Translations under genes and position numbers: made by a program
Source of the DNA: Alphaproteobacteria bacterium
GTDB taxonomy: Bacteria > Pseudomonadota > Alphaproteobacteria > Micropepsales > Micropepsaceae
Length of the DNA stretch: 64,000 nucleotides
Reading direction: 5' to 3'
Assembly: GCA_025350465.1 (NCBI GenBank)
Contig: JANXXU010000052.1
Location: forward strand, 62,001-126,000
Shown here: positions 1 through 10,122 of the stretch, piece by piece
Position numbering within the stretch: position 1 is the stretch's first letter
How the letters are laid out: each line of letters begins with the position of its first letter
Notes under the pieces: model-generated
Told to the model about the DNA's origin: nothing
Database searches by the model: none
Seen by the model: the letters and a program-made list of their open reading frames with translations, nothing else

Positions 1-233
1 TCTCCGGTACCCTGTCGACGCAGGTCGATCACGAAGTCTCGGGCACGCTTGAGGCAGCCATGCGCCACGCGGCGGCCGATGCTGAGGTGTCGTCGGCAGC
101 TGACCCTGTCGTCCTATTGTCGCCGGCCTGCGCGTCATTCGATCAATTCCGCGATTTCGAACATAGGGGCAATGAATTCAAGCGTATCTTCAACGTTCTT
201 GCGGAAGAAGACCGTCTCAGAGGTGCCGCCTAG
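1..233 (+). CDS. murD: UDP-N-acetylmuramoylalanine-D-glutamate ligase, 3' end only
   Basis: The window opens inside this gene. Reading the frame that ends at the TAG at 231-233 gives 76 residues containing [20 protein letters not shown], the conserved C-terminal segment of MurD. MurD adds D-glutamate to UDP-MurNAc-L-Ala in the cytoplasm. The stop codon directly abuts the ATG of ftsW, as is normal in the dcw cluster. The N-terminal and ATP-binding domains lie outside the window, so completeness cannot be judged. Confidence 0.93.
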   Translation, partial: SGTLSTQVDHEVSGTLEAAMRHAAADAEVSSAADPVVLLSPACASFDQFRDFEHRGNEFKRIFNVLAEEDRLRGAA

Positions 234-1361
234 ATGGCATTGCTTTCGCGTACCGATCGAAGCGTGCTGGCGCGTTGGTGGTGGACGGTGGACCACTGGT
301 CGGTCGCTTGCGTCGCCGTCTTGATCGCGGCCGGCGTGCTTTTGGCGTTGGCGGCAAGCCCGGCGGTCGCGCACCGCATCGGGGTCGAACCGTTCTATTT
401 CGTCTATCGCCAGCTCAGCTTCGTCGCCCCCTCACTCATACTGATTTTTGCCGTATCGCTCCTCGGGCCGCGTGACGTTCGGCGGTTCGCTCTGGTTCTC
501 TTCGTCGTCGCGTTTGGCTTGATGGTTGCGACACTCTTTTTCGGGCCGGAGATCAAAGGTGCGCAACGCTGGCTGCAGATTGGAATTTTTTCGCTTGAAC
601 CGTCGGAATTCGTGAAGCCGGCATTCGTTGTGTTGATCGCTGCAGTGCTGGCGGAGCGCAATCGAAGCCCGCGATTTCCCGGTACCGCTTTTGCAATCGC
701 GCTTTATGCGATGGTGGTCGGCGTTCTCATTCTCCAGCCGGACTTTGGTCAAACGCTATTGATTACAACGGTTTGCGCGGCGTTGTTTTTCCTGGCCGGG
801 TTGCGATGGTTTTGGATGGCGGCGTTCGGCGCGGTCGCACTCCTCGGCGCGATTGGGACCTACGTCATGGTACCGCATGTCGCGAGTCGCGTGGATCGCT
901 TCGTCAATCCGGAGCACGGCGACACCTTTCAAGTGAACACCGCGCTCAACGCTTTCACGCAAGGCGGCCTTACCGGTGTCGGCCCCGGCGAAGGGACCGT
1001 GAAGTTCGTTCTGCCGGATGCGCACACCGATTTTATTTTTGCGGTGGCGGGTGAGGAGTTCGGACTTGCCGCTTGCACGCTTCTGATCGTGCTCTTCGGC
1101 GTCATTGTGATCCGCGCATTAAATCGCGCGTTGGCTGAGAAAGACCATTTCATCCAGCTCGCCTCGGCCGGACTCGCGACGATGTTGGGCTTGCAGGCTT
1201 TCATCAATATGGCGGTCAATCTGAGCTTAATCCCGGCGAAAGGCATGACACTGCCATTCGTCTCGTATGGCGGCTCGTCGATGCTTGCAGTTGCGTTGAC
1301 CGCAGGCATGCTCTTGGCGCTTACGCGCCGCAGGCCGCCTGCTGCCGCGCAAAGACGCTGA
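234..1361 (+). CDS. ftsW: FtsW, septal peptidoglycan glycosyltransferase (SEDS family)
   Basis: A 375-residue polytopic membrane protein of the SEDS family, which polymerises lipid II at the division septum with a partner class B PBP. Family marks seen are GAQRWL (about 109-114), QPDFG (168-172), the loop LPDAHTDFIFAVAGEEFG (260-277) and LPFVSYGGSS near the C terminus. About nine to ten hydrophobic segments follow a short cytoplasmic N terminus containing WWW. The ATG immediately follows the murD stop and the TGA overlaps the murG ATG, so the genes are probably translationally coupled. RodA is the alternative family member, but the dcw position favours FtsW. Confidence 0.96.
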   Translation: MALLSRTDRSVLARWWWTVDHWSVACVAVLIAAGVLLALAASPAVAHRIGVEPFYFVYRQLSFVAPSLILIFAVSLLGPRDVRRFALVLFVVAFGLMVATLFFGPEIKGAQRWLQIGIFSLEPSEFVKPAFVVLIAAVLAERNRSPRFPGTAFAIALYAMVVGVLILQPDFGQTLLITTVCAALFFLAGLRWFWMAAFGAVALLGAIGTYVMVPHVASRVDRFVNPEHGDTFQVNTALNAFTQGGLTGVGPGEGTVKFVLPDAHTDFIFAVAGEEFGLAACTLLIVLFGVIVIRALNRALAEKDHFIQLASAGLATMLGLQAFINMAVNLSLIPAKGMTLPFVSYGGSSMLAVALTAGMLLALTRRRPPAAAQRR

Positions 1362-2485
1362 TGGCAACGGTCGTCATCGCGGCGGGGGGCACGGGCGGGC
1401 ACCTCTTTCCTGCGCAAGCTTTGGCGGATGAGTTGGCGCACCGTCGGCACCGCGTTGTGTTGATGACGGATGATCGCGGCCAAAATTATGCGCAGACGTT
1501 TCCTCGGGCCGAGATCGTGACAATCCCGTCCGCGACGTTTGCCGATCGCGGTGCGGTCGGAAAAGGGTTCGCAGTCTTGCGGCTGGCGCGAGGTGCACTC
1601 TCCGCTTTCGCGACGCTCGGCCGGATCAAACCGGCCGTGGTCGTCGGCTTTGGCGGATATCCGGCGCTGCCGACGATGTTTGCGGCGGCGCGTCGCGGAT
1701 TGCCAAGCGTCATTCACGAGCAGAACGCCATTCTGGGGCGCGTCAACCGCTGGCTCGCGCCGGCGGTGACGCGTATCGCTTCCTCATTCGCCAATATGAA
1801 ATATCTCGATCCCGTGTTGTCTCCGCGCGTGGCGATGACCGGCAATCCGGTGCGGCCGGCAATTCTAGCCAGTGTTCGTGCGTACACGGCGCCGCAACCG
1901 AACGGCCCGTTCAACCTCCTCGTGTTCGGCGGGAGCCAAGGGGCGCGGGTGTTTTCGACTCTGGTTCCCGACGCCGTCAGCAAACTGCCCGATGCTTTGC
2001 GACGACGATTGAAGATCGTGCAGCAATGCAGAGCTGAGGATCTTGAGGGGGCGAAGGCACGGTACGACGCGATCGGGCTCAAACCGACATTGGCGCCCTT
2101 CCTCGCCGACATGGGCGATCGGCTGGCGGACGCGCACCTTGTGATCGGCCGGGCGGGTGCCTCGACTGTGACCGAACTTGCGATTGTAGGGCGTCCGGCG
2201 CTCCTCATTCCCTATCCCTACGCCATGGACGACCATCAGACGGCCAACGCAGGCGAAATCGCCGCCATCGGAGCGGGGTGGATGCTTGCAGAAGCCGGGT
2301 TAACGGCGGAAATATTGGCGGCGAAAATTAACGAGGTTGCGAGCGCTCCCGCTATGTTAAGTGACGCGGCGGCAAAGGCCGCCAGTCTGGGCCGGCCTCA
2401 GGCGGCGGCGACGCTTGCCGATTTGGTTGAATCCGTCGGTGGGCTTGCGACTGGCCCAACGACACGTCGGGAGTCCGCGGCATGA
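1361..2485 (+). CDS. murG: MurG, lipid II synthase (UDP-GlcNAc transferase)
   Basis: Adds GlcNAc to lipid I on the cytoplasmic face of the inner membrane, giving lipid II, the substrate of FtsW. The 374 residues fit the family. The N-terminal glycine-rich loop [10 protein letters not shown] is at 9-18, an [13 protein letters not shown] segment lies near 127-138, and the donor-sugar side carries GGSQGAR and [11 protein letters not shown]. The ATG overlaps the ftsW stop (TGATG) and the stop overlaps the murC start (ATGA). Confidence 0.96.
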   Translation: MATVVIAAGGTGGHLFPAQALADELAHRRHRVVLMTDDRGQNYAQTFPRAEIVTIPSATFADRGAVGKGFAVLRLARGALSAFATLGRIKPAVVVGFGGYPALPTMFAAARRGLPSVIHEQNAILGRVNRWLAPAVTRIASSFANMKYLDPVLSPRVAMTGNPVRPAILASVRAYTAPQPNGPFNLLVFGGSQGARVFSTLVPDAVSKLPDALRRRLKIVQQCRAEDLEGAKARYDAIGLKPTLAPFLADMGDRLADAHLVIGRAGASTVTELAIVGRPALLIPYPYAMDDHQTANAGEIAAIGAGWMLAEAGLTAEILAAKINEVASAPAMLSDAAAKAASLGRPQAAATLADLVESVGGLATGPTTRRESAA

Positions 2486-3900
2486 GCCGTCTGCCATTGC
2501 AAATCGGTGCGCTGCACTTCATCGGCATCGGTGGCATCGGTATGAGCGGTATCGCCGAGGTGATGCACAATCTCGGCTACAAGATCCAAGGCTCCGATGC
2601 CTCGGACAGCGCGAATGTGAAGCGGTTGCGTGGGCTCGGAATCAAAGTTGCGATCGGTCACGCGCCCGAGAATTTGGGTGACGCCGGCGTCGTCGTCTAT
2701 TCGTCGGCCGTCAAGGCGGACAACCCCGAGCTTGCCGCTGCACGCGCACGTCTGATCCCGACCGTCAAGCGGGCCGAAATGCTCGCCGAACTCATGCGAT
2801 TGAAAAGCGCCGTCGCCATCGGCGGGACCCACGGAAAGACGACGACGACGACGATGGTCGCGGCGCTGCTCGAAGCAGGCGGTTTCGACCCGACCGTCAT
2901 CAACGGCGGCATCATCAATGCGTACGGAACCAACGCGCGGCTCGGCCAAGGCGAGTGGATGGTGGTTGAAGCCGACGAGTCGGATGGCACTATCGTCAAA
3001 CTGCCCGCGACCATTGCGATCGTCACGAACATCGATCCCGAGCACCTCGATCACTACAAGGGATTCGAGGGGTTGAAGCGCGCTCTCGATACGTTCGTCG
3101 AGAACATTCCGTTCTACGGCTTTGCCGTTCTATGCATCGATCATCCCGAGGTGCAGGCGATGATCGGCCGTGTGAGCGATCGTCGCCTCATAACCTACGG
3201 CTTCGGCCCGCAGGCCGACGTGCGCGCTGTCAATGTGCGCTTCGAGGGCGGCGTTTCGCACTACGATGTGCTGTTGTCGGATCGCGTGAAGGGCGGCCAG
3301 CGCACGTTCGCCGGGTTGATGCTGCCGATGCCGGGAGAGCACAACGTTCAGAATTCGCTCGCCGCGATTGCGGTGGCGCGCGAACTCGGGATTCCCGATA
3401 TCAGCGTGCGGGAAGCCTTGCTTCAGTTCGAGGGCGTGAAGCGCCGCTTCAGCAAAACCGGGACATGGAAGGGCGTCACGATTATCGATGACTATGCCCA
3501 TCATCCGGTCGAGATCGCAGCGGTCATGAAGGCGGCGCGGCAGGTGACGATGGGCCGCGTCATCGCGGTGCTTCAGCCGCACCGTTATTCCCGCTTGCAT
3601 GATCTTTTCCACGAATTCTCGACCTGTGTGCACGGCGCCGATGTCGTCGTTGTGTCCGATATCTATCCGGCGGGCGAGGCGCCGATCGAAGGGATGTCGC
3701 GCGACGCCTTGATCGACAGCATGCGCGCGCATGGTCACAGGCACGTCATGGCACTGGCGTCACCCGACGAGCTCGCCAAGGTCGTGGCCGAAATCGCGCG
3801 GCCGGGCGACTACGTCGTGTGTCTGGGGGCGGGATCGATCACCAATTGGGCCAATGCCTTGCCTGGTCAGTTGCAGGCGCAGAGCGACGGCACGAGGTAA
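2482..3900 (+). CDS. murC: MurC, UDP-N-acetylmuramate-L-alanine ligase
   Basis: First Mur ligase; it joins L-alanine to UDP-MurNAc using ATP. The 472 residues show the Rossmann-like nucleotide loop GIGGIGMSG (15-23), the ATP-binding [11 protein letters not shown] (114-124), and the C-terminal ligase segment with [10 protein letters not shown] and QPHRYSR. The ATG at 2482 overlaps the murG stop by 4 bp. murB follows after 3 bp. Nothing is unusual about it. Confidence 0.97.
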   Translation: MSRLPLQIGALHFIGIGGIGMSGIAEVMHNLGYKIQGSDASDSANVKRLRGLGIKVAIGHAPENLGDAGVVVYSSAVKADNPELAAARARLIPTVKRAEMLAELMRLKSAVAIGGTHGKTTTTTMVAALLEAGGFDPTVINGGIINAYGTNARLGQGEWMVVEADESDGTIVKLPATIAIVTNIDPEHLDHYKGFEGLKRALDTFVENIPFYGFAVLCIDHPEVQAMIGRVSDRRLITYGFGPQADVRAVNVRFEGGVSHYDVLLSDRVKGGQRTFAGLMLPMPGEHNVQNSLAAIAVARELGIPDISVREALLQFEGVKRRFSKTGTWKGVTIIDDYAHHPVEIAAVMKAARQVTMGRVIAVLQPHRYSRLHDLFHEFSTCVHGADVVVVSDIYPAGEAPIEGMSRDALIDSMRAHGHRHVMALASPDELAKVVAEIARPGDYVVCLGAGSITNWANALPGQLQAQSDGTR

Positions 3901-3903
3901 GAT

Positions 3904-4836
3904 ATGAGCGTGGCCGCAACGCGGGCGGAGTCCGTCATCGCGCGCCTTCCCAAAGTGCGCGGACCGTATCAACGGCGGGCACTGCTCAAGGACTTAACTT
4001 GGTTTCGTGCCGGCGGCCCCGCTGATGTCCTCTTTTTGCCGGCCGACATCGACGATCTCGCGACTTTCCTGAAAGACACGCCGGGCGATATTCCGCTCAC
4101 CATCGTCGGCGTGGGATCGAACTTGCTGGTGCGCGACGGTGGTATTGCAGGCGTCGTCATCCGTCTCGGACGCGGCTTCATGCATGTAACGGCGGATCCG
4201 ACGCATCGCATTCGCGCCGGCGCCGCGGCGCTCGACGTTGCCGTCGCCAAGGGCGCACTGGATGCGGGCTTGAGCGGTCTTGAGTTCATGCGGGGCATTC
4301 CCGGTACCGTCGGTGGCGGCTTGCGCATGAACGCGGGCGCTTATGGCCGCGAATTCAAGGACGTTCTGGTGGAAGCCATGACGCTCACCAGGAGCGGCGA
4401 ATTGGTCAAGTTCAGTAACAGTCAGATGGGGTTCACCTATCGTCACTCGTCGGCGTCTGAAAATGTCTTCTTCGTCGAAGCCGTATTTCAGGCGGCACCC
4501 GGCGAGCGCAGCGCGATCGAAGCCCGGATGAACGAGATCACCGAGGCGCGCTCCGCCACGCAGCCAATCAAGAGCAGAACGGGGGGGTCGACGTTCAAGA
4601 ATCCGCCCGGCCACAAGGCGTGGCAACTTATCGATAAAGCGGGTTGCAGAGGGTTGCGGTACGGCGATGCCGAGGTCTCAACACTTCATTGCAACTTCTT
4701 GATCAATCATGGCGAAGCCACGGGCAATCAAATTGAAGCGTTGGGTGAAGAAGTGCGCGCAAAGGTCAAAGCTGCGACCGGCGTCGAACTCGAATGGGAA
4801 ATCAGGCGCATCGGTACACAAGGAGGCAACACATGA
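3904..4836 (+). CDS. murB: MurB, UDP-N-acetylenolpyruvoylglucosamine reductase
   Basis: FAD/NADPH enzyme that reduces UDP-GlcNAc-enolpyruvate to UDP-MurNAc. The 310 residues carry the FAD-binding GVGSNLLVRDGG segment, then GIPGTVGGGLRMNAGAYG, and the C-terminal signature SRTGGSTFKNP with the later HCNFLIN. The catalytic serine sits in GGSTFKNP. There is no extra type I/II loop that I could see. The start is ATG 3904, three bases after murC; the stop overlaps ddl. Confidence 0.96.
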   Translation: MSVAATRAESVIARLPKVRGPYQRRALLKDLTWFRAGGPADVLFLPADIDDLATFLKDTPGDIPLTIVGVGSNLLVRDGGIAGVVIRLGRGFMHVTADPTHRIRAGAAALDVAVAKGALDAGLSGLEFMRGIPGTVGGGLRMNAGAYGREFKDVLVEAMTLTRSGELVKFSNSQMGFTYRHSSASENVFFVEAVFQAAPGERSAIEARMNEITEARSATQPIKSRTGGSTFKNPPGHKAWQLIDKAGCRGLRYGDAEVSTLHCNFLINHGEATGNQIEALGEEVRAKVKAATGVELEWEIRRIGTQGGNT

Positions 4837-5759
4837 CCGCGCAGAAGCATGTTGCCGTATTGATGGGTGGCTGGTCCGCCGAGCGTCCCGTCAGCCTTGT
4901 CACGGGCCGTGGCTGCGCTCAGGCGTTGCGCGACGAAGGCTTCAAAGTCAGTGAAATTGATGTGGGCCGCGATGTTGCCGACGTGCTCTCCCACCTTAAG
5001 CCCGACGTCTGCTTCAACGCCTTGCACGGCCAATGGGGCGAGGACGGTTGCATTCAGGGTTTGTTGGAGGTTTTGGGCATTCCCTACACGCATTCGGGAC
5101 TGCTTGCGTCGGCTGTAGCAATGCACAAGGAACGTGCCAAGGCCGTGTTTCGCACTGCCGGGCTGCCGGTCGTCGGGAGCATCGTCGTGTCGCGCCATGA
5201 GGCCGCCAAAGGCCAGGTGATGAAACCGCCCTACGTGATCAAGCCTGTCAATCAAGGATCCAGCGTCGGCGTCTTCATCATTCGCCAGGGAGACAACCGT
5301 CCGCCCTCGGAATTAACGAGCTCGGATTGGCATTTGGGCGAAGAGGTGATGGTCGAGGAATACGTGCCGGGCAGGGAACTCACAGTCGCGGTCATGAACG
5401 GAAAGGCGCTCGGCGTCACCGACATCGTGCCGAAGACGGAATTTTATGATTTCGACGCCAAGTATGCGCCCGGAGGCTCGGTGCACGTGATTCCGGCGAA
5501 GATCCACAAGACGGCCTACGACCAGGCGCTCGACATTGCAGAGCGTGCCCACGCGGCGCTCGGCTGCCGCGGCGTGAGCCGGACCGATTTGCGCTATGAC
5601 ACGACCAAGGGCGAGCCGGGACGCATGGTGATCCTCGAGGTCAACACGCAGCCCGGCATGACGCCGACTTCGCTTGTGCCCGAACAGGCAGCGTTCAACG
5701 GCATCAGCTACGGCGCGCTTTGCCGTTGGATCGTGGAGGATGCTTCGTGCGAGCGATAA
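4833..5759 (+). CDS. ddl: D-alanine-D-alanine ligase
   Basis: ATP-grasp ligase making the D-Ala-D-Ala dipeptide for MurF. I chose ATG 4833 (308 residues) over an upstream in-frame start inside murB because AGGAGG sits at 4821-4826 and the ATG overlaps the murB TGA. The N terminus has the family motif GGWSAERPVSL. Further on are KPVNQGSSVGV and VEEYVPGRELTVAVM of the ATP-grasp fold, and the C-terminal EVNTQPGMTPTSL with the metal-binding Glu and Asn. It lies in its usual place between murB and ftsQ (DdlB position). Confidence 0.96.
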   Translation: MTAQKHVAVLMGGWSAERPVSLVTGRGCAQALRDEGFKVSEIDVGRDVADVLSHLKPDVCFNALHGQWGEDGCIQGLLEVLGIPYTHSGLLASAVAMHKERAKAVFRTAGLPVVGSIVVSRHEAAKGQVMKPPYVIKPVNQGSSVGVFIIRQGDNRPPSELTSSDWHLGEEVMVEEYVPGRELTVAVMNGKALGVTDIVPKTEFYDFDAKYAPGGSVHVIPAKIHKTAYDQALDIAERAHAALGCRGVSRTDLRYDTTKGEPGRMVILEVNTQPGMTPTSLVPEQAAFNGISYGALCRWIVEDASCER

Positions 5760-6688
5760 GCATCGCCGACGAAGACGATGACGTTCCGCCGCCAAAGCCG
5801 CGACGGAAGGCTTCTGGCCGCGCCAAAGGGCGCCGTTCCAAGCGCTCGCGCAGCGACGACAGCGCAACCGCGCGTTGGGCGGGCTCGCTCAAACACTCCG
5901 CACGGCGCTCGGTCAGATGGGTTGCCGTGATTTCAGCTATTTTTGCGATTGTCATCGTGGCCGGACTTTTTTCGGGCGGCCACGTGTCGGCGATGTGGAA
6001 CGACATCGGCGACGGCTTCGATGGCTTAATGGCGGATGCAGGGCTGACGGTGCAAAGTGTCTCGCTCGAAGGGCGCAGTGAAACGGCACGCACCGATATC
6101 ATTCGCATGTTGGGCATAAAGCGCGGCACGCTAATGATCGACGTCGATGTTGATGAGGCGCGAGCGCGACTTGAGGCGCTGCCTTGGGTGAAATCGGCGG
6201 AAGTGCGCCGTGTTTGGCCCGACCGGATCTACGTGCACGTCGTCGAACGTCAACCGGTCGCGATCTGGCAGAATGAAGGGGAACTCGCCGTCATCGATCG
6301 CGATGGGCATGCCATCGCCGGCGAAGACGTCACGCGCTTCACGAACTTACCATTGGTGGTGGGAAAGGGAGCGGAGACCGCTGCGGCTGGTCTGCTCGAC
6401 TTGCTAGGCCATCAGCCGCAACTAAGAAATCGCGTGAAGGCCGCAGTTAGAGTCGGCGAAAGACGTTGGAATTTACGACTTGATAACGGTGTTGAAGTAC
6501 GCCTGCCAGAGGAAGGTGCAGAAGCAGCTTTGGCCGAACTTGTCAGGCTCGCGCGTGAGCAAGACATTCTCGGCCGAGACATCAAAGCGATCGACCTAAG
6601 GTTTCCCGATCGCCTCATCGTCAAGCTGCCGCAAGCATCGCCTCTCACCCCACCGGCGGCCAAGCCGGCGGGCGGCAGGGATACTTGA
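5747..6688 (+). CDS. ftsQ: FtsQ, divisome protein with POTRA domain
   Basis: Single-pass division protein that links FtsK/FtsB-FtsL to the septal synthase. I prefer GTG 5747 (313 residues): GGAGGA lies at 5735-5740 with good spacing, and an earlier start at 5720 would lie inside ddl. The cytoplasmic tail is Lys/Arg-rich (PPKPRRKASGRAKGRRSKRSR). A membrane segment follows (about 60-80, VAVISAIFAIVIVAGLFSGG). The POTRA domain comes next (TVQSVSLEGRSETARTDI), then the beta domain containing the family-typical PDRIYVHVVERQPVAIWQ. Confidence 0.93.
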   Translation: MRAISIADEDDDVPPPKPRRKASGRAKGRRSKRSRSDDSATARWAGSLKHSARRSVRWVAVISAIFAIVIVAGLFSGGHVSAMWNDIGDGFDGLMADAGLTVQSVSLEGRSETARTDIIRMLGIKRGTLMIDVDVDEARARLEALPWVKSAEVRRVWPDRIYVHVVERQPVAIWQNEGELAVIDRDGHAIAGEDVTRFTNLPLVVGKGAETAAAGLLDLLGHQPQLRNRVKAAVRVGERRWNLRLDNGVEVRLPEEGAEAALAELVRLAREQDILGRDIKAIDLRFPDRLIVKLPQASPLTPPAAKPAGGRDT

Positions 6689-8004
6689 TGATCAGTCGGT
6701 TCGGTAAGCGGTTCGGCAGCGACAAAGGCCTCTACCCGGTAAAGCCGGGAATCGTAGGCGCCTTGGACGTCGGCTCAACGAAAGTGGCCTGCTTCATTGC
6801 TAGGGCCGACGGCACGCGAGTCCCCGGACAACGCAACCTGCGCGTATTAGGCATCGGCCATCAAGTCAGCCGCGGCGTGCGCGCCGGCACGATTGTCGAC
6901 ATGGACGGCGCCGAAGAAGCCATTCGCGCCGCCGTCGAGCAAGCAGAGCGCATGGCGGGTCTGACTTTGCGCGACGCCGTCATCGGCATCGCCTGCGGCC
7001 AACCGAGCAGTAAGACGATCAAGGTCGAAGTTTCGATCGCCGGGCACGAGGTCGGCGAGCAGGATCTGCGCCACGCCCATCAATATGGGCGCGAGCAGAT
7101 TCCGTTCGGCGACCGCGAAGTTATTCATTGTGCTCCCGGCAGCTACTCGATCGACGGCAGCCGGGGCATTCGAGATCCGCGCGGCATGTACGGCGAGCGG
7201 CTGGGCGTTTCGATGCATCTGGTTACAGCTGCGCAAAGCCCGATCCGCAATCTAGAGACATGCGTCGAGCGGTGTCATCTCGATGTAGCAGGCAAGGTAG
7301 CGGTGCCGTATGCGAGCGGCCTCGCGACACTCGTCGCTGACGAGATGGATCTGGGCGTTACCGTGCTGGACATGGGTGGCGGCACGACCTCGATCAGTGT
7401 GTTCTTCGACGGCAGCTTGATCTTGGCCGACGTTCTGCCCGTCGGCGGCAATCACATCACGACCGACCTCGCGCGCGGATTGTCGACGACGCTGTCGCAC
7501 GCCGAGCGGATGAAAACACTTTACGGCAGCGCGCTCTCCAGCCCGCACGACGGGCAGGAGATGATGGCGGTGCCGCATATCGGCGAAGACGACCCGGACG
7601 CGGTGAGCCATCTTCCGCGCTCAGTCCTTACGGGCATCATTCAGCCACGGCTTGAAGAGACGTTTGAGCTCGTGCGCGACCGATTGCAGGACAGCGGCTT
7701 GGAATCGATTGCCGGGCGGCGCGTTGTGTTGACCGGCGGCGCGAGTCAATTGAACGGGGCGCGCGAGATCGCAGCGCGGATTCTCTCGAAGCAAGTGCGT
7801 CTCGGTCGGCCGGTTCGGCTCAGCGGTCTCGCTGAAGCAACTGGCGGCGGCGCATTCTCGACTTGCGCTGGGCTAGCGCTCTGGGCGGCGAATCGACCAA
7901 GCGAAATGTTCGGCGACGGCGATGCCGAGGACGATATTCCGCGCCAGGCCTACGGCACTTACGGGCTTGCGGGGATTACGCGTTGGTTTCGGGAAAATTT
8001 TTGA
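6688..8004 (+). CDS. ftsA: FtsA, actin-like membrane anchor of the Z ring
   Basis: Actin-fold ATPase that tethers FtsZ to the membrane and recruits the divisome. ATG 6688 overlaps the ftsQ stop; a TTG three bases earlier is the only nearby alternative. Phosphate loops VGALDVGSTKVACFIA (near 25-40) and VLDMGGGTTSISVF are visible, with RRVVLTGGASQL later as the adenosine motif. The extreme C terminus GITRWFRENF is the amphipathic membrane-targeting helix. At 438 residues the length is normal for the alphaproteobacterial form. Confidence 0.96.
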   Translation: MISRFGKRFGSDKGLYPVKPGIVGALDVGSTKVACFIARADGTRVPGQRNLRVLGIGHQVSRGVRAGTIVDMDGAEEAIRAAVEQAERMAGLTLRDAVIGIACGQPSSKTIKVEVSIAGHEVGEQDLRHAHQYGREQIPFGDREVIHCAPGSYSIDGSRGIRDPRGMYGERLGVSMHLVTAAQSPIRNLETCVERCHLDVAGKVAVPYASGLATLVADEMDLGVTVLDMGGGTTSISVFFDGSLILADVLPVGGNHITTDLARGLSTTLSHAERMKTLYGSALSSPHDGQEMMAVPHIGEDDPDAVSHLPRSVLTGIIQPRLEETFELVRDRLQDSGLESIAGRRVVLTGGASQLNGAREIAARILSKQVRLGRPVRLSGLAEATGGGAFSTCAGLALWAANRPSEMFGDGDAEDDIPRQAYGTYGLAGITRWFRENF

Positions 8005-8091
8005 GACTGCGTGACGCGGAACAATATCGCGCGCGAAGGTGATGGCGACGGTGGCGACAAGAGGGAAGGCGATGAACATGGAGAGTTAGAG

Positions 8092-9768
8092 ATGGCCATC
8101 AATCTCAAGGCGCCGGATTTCACCGAACTCAAGCCGCGCATTCTCGTGTTCGGTGTCGGTGGCGCGGGCGGCAATGCCGTCAACAACATGGTCGCTTCGA
8201 AACTCGAAGGCGTCGAATTCATCGTCGCCAACACCGATGCGCAGGCGCTCGCACATTCGAAGGCGCAACGCCGCATTCAGATCGGCAACAAATTAACGGC
8301 CGGATTAGGCGCGGGTTCGCGACCCGATGTCGGCACGGCCGCCGCGGAAGAAAGCATCGACGACATCAAAGAGTGCCTCGCCGGCAGTCACATGGCCTTC
8401 ATAACGGCGGGCATGGGCGGTGGCACCGGAACGGGCGCGGCCCCCGTGATCGCCCGGATTGCGCGCGAAATGGGCGTGCTGACCGTCGGCGTCGTCACCA
8501 AGCCGTTCGCCTTCGAAGGACAGCGTCGCATGCGCGTCGCCGACGACGGCATTCACAAACTGCAGGAATTCGTTGATACGCTCATTGTCATCCCCAATCA
8601 GAATTTGTTCCGCGTCGCCAACGAAAAGACGACCTTCGCCAAGGCGTTCGAGATCGCAGACGAAGTGCTTTATTCGGGCGTGCGCGGCATCACCGACCTT
8701 ATGGTCATGCCCGGCCTCATCAATCTCGACTTCGGCGACGTTCGCACGGTGATGAGCGAGATGGGCAAAGCCATGATGGGGACCGGTGAGGCTTCGGGCG
8801 AACGGCGCGCCATCGAGGCCGCGGAGGCCGCGATCAACAATCCGCTGCTGGATCACTCGTCGATGAAGGGCGCCCGCGGCGTTCTTATCAACATTACCGG
8901 CGGCATGGACCTGACGCTGTTCGAGGTCGACGAGGCAGCCAACAAGATCCGTGCCGAAGTCGATCCCGAAGCCAACATCATCGTTGGTTCGACGTTCGAC
9001 GAGAAGCTCGATGGCCGTATGCGTGTCTCAGTCGTCGCAACCGGCATATCGGGCGAAGTCAAAGCGCAATTTTCGCCATCAAAAATGTCAACACCGCCAC
9101 AAATCGAGGCGCCGCGAATTGTTCGACCGGCGATCTCCATCCCGGCGTTGGAAGCCAAGGTCGAGATCCACCGTACGACAGAGGCTACCGCCAACGCCGT
9201 TCACGCTCTGCAAAGTGAAATTGTGCAGGCCGGATTGGTTGGTGAAAAGGATGCCATACCAGCCCCCGTCATTCAGCAGCCGATGCCGACGCAAAGGCCT
9301 GCAATGCAGAAGCTTGAGCCGCTCGTGAAGCCGTCGATCCAATCGAGCGCAAATGTCGGCATTCGCGGTCACGCCGAGAGCCATGATTTCGATTCGAGCA
9401 TGATCGAATCGCTTGGCCCCGATCCGCGCGAGGCCGCGCGCCTCCGAATCGCCGCGCAGATTCGTCCAGGCGCCCGTCACGAGGCGGAACGAAAGGCAAA
9501 GAAGAAAGCTGGATTCAGTATCCTAGGCATCAATATCGGCGGCGGAGGTGAGAGTTCGAAGTCCGCGGCGCACCGGGTGCCTTCGACCGCCAGCAATCTA
9601 CGGTTGCCCCTCGAATCACCACTCTCAAGCGAGCCGGGCGAGCCGCGGATCTTGCCGAGTGCATCGCGTCCCAAGCCGCGTAACGATGCGTCGGAAGAGC
9701 TTCGCCCGAATCTTACGAGCGACGATCAACTCGAAATACCTGCGTTCTTGCGGCGGCAGGCAAATTGA
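8092..9768 (+). CDS. ftsZ: FtsZ, tubulin-like division GTPase
   Basis: Polymerises into the Z ring. I place the start at ATG 8092 (558 residues) with GAGAG just upstream, because [17 protein letters not shown] is the usual alphaproteobacterial N terminus; in-frame codons back to 8011 encode a low-complexity Gly/Asp stretch unlike FtsZ. The nucleotide contacts [11 protein letters not shown] (23-33) and the tubulin signature [12 protein letters not shown] (107-118) are intact. After the roughly 320-residue GTPase core comes an intrinsically disordered linker of about 200 residues, then the conserved tail [13 protein letters not shown] that binds FtsA. Long linkers are common in this class. ftsA ends 87 bp upstream. 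Confidence 0.97.
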   Translation: MAINLKAPDFTELKPRILVFGVGGAGGNAVNNMVASKLEGVEFIVANTDAQALAHSKAQRRIQIGNKLTAGLGAGSRPDVGTAAAEESIDDIKECLAGSHMAFITAGMGGGTGTGAAPVIARIAREMGVLTVGVVTKPFAFEGQRRMRVADDGIHKLQEFVDTLIVIPNQNLFRVANEKTTFAKAFEIADEVLYSGVRGITDLMVMPGLINLDFGDVRTVMSEMGKAMMGTGEASGERRAIEAAEAAINNPLLDHSSMKGARGVLINITGGMDLTLFEVDEAANKIRAEVDPEANIIVGSTFDEKLDGRMRVSVVATGISGEVKAQFSPSKMSTPPQIEAPRIVRPAISIPALEAKVEIHRTTEATANAVHALQSEIVQAGLVGEKDAIPAPVIQQPMPTQRPAMQKLEPLVKPSIQSSANVGIRGHAESHDFDSSMIESLGPDPREAARLRIAAQIRPGARHEAERKAKKKAGFSILGINIGGGGESSKSAAHRVPSTASNLRLPLESPLSSEPGEPRILPSASRPKPRNDASEELRPNLTSDDQLEIPAFLRRQAN

Positions 9769-10122
9769 CGTGCATGGCCTGAACCCGCGGCAAATGGGGC
9801 TTTTGTTAGGGTTAATCGGGCCTTCGTCTACGTTGCCGCTGAAAACGCTGTGGCTTGAACGTAACAAAGCGAAACAAAGAGTTATTTCGCATGATTCGAG
9901 CACACTGTTAGACATTTCTCGGCGATGGAGCCACACGTACGGGAACTGGGTGTTAAGGCAAATTTCCCGTTACGGTGGAATTCAGGGACGGCGCCCGACT
10001 GAGGGGGAAGGTGCTGTTCGGAAGCTGTGGGGGCGGCGGTTCAGACCGTGGCCTATCTGCGGCGACGATTTGGTCTGCGTTGATCATTTCGTCCGGACAG
10101 CCGGTTGCGTTTGTGAGGGGTA
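9769..10122 (+). other. 354-bp non-coding gap between ftsZ and lpxC
   Basis: No convincing gene is seen. The stretch probably holds the ftsZ 3' end and the lpxC promoter and leader. It is less GC-rich in the middle (around 9850-9930) than its flanks. I found no strong T-tract terminator and no consensus promoter hexamer pair. A TTAA followed seven bases later by TTCC (9953-9967) is only a partial match to a CtrA box. A run of G and GA (AGGGGGAAGG near 10002) lies about 115 bp before the lpxC start. Confidence 0.5.

Noticed and set aside
9953-9967. TTAA-N7-TTCC upstream of lpxC as a CtrA site
   Set aside because: Two mismatches in the second half and no other support.
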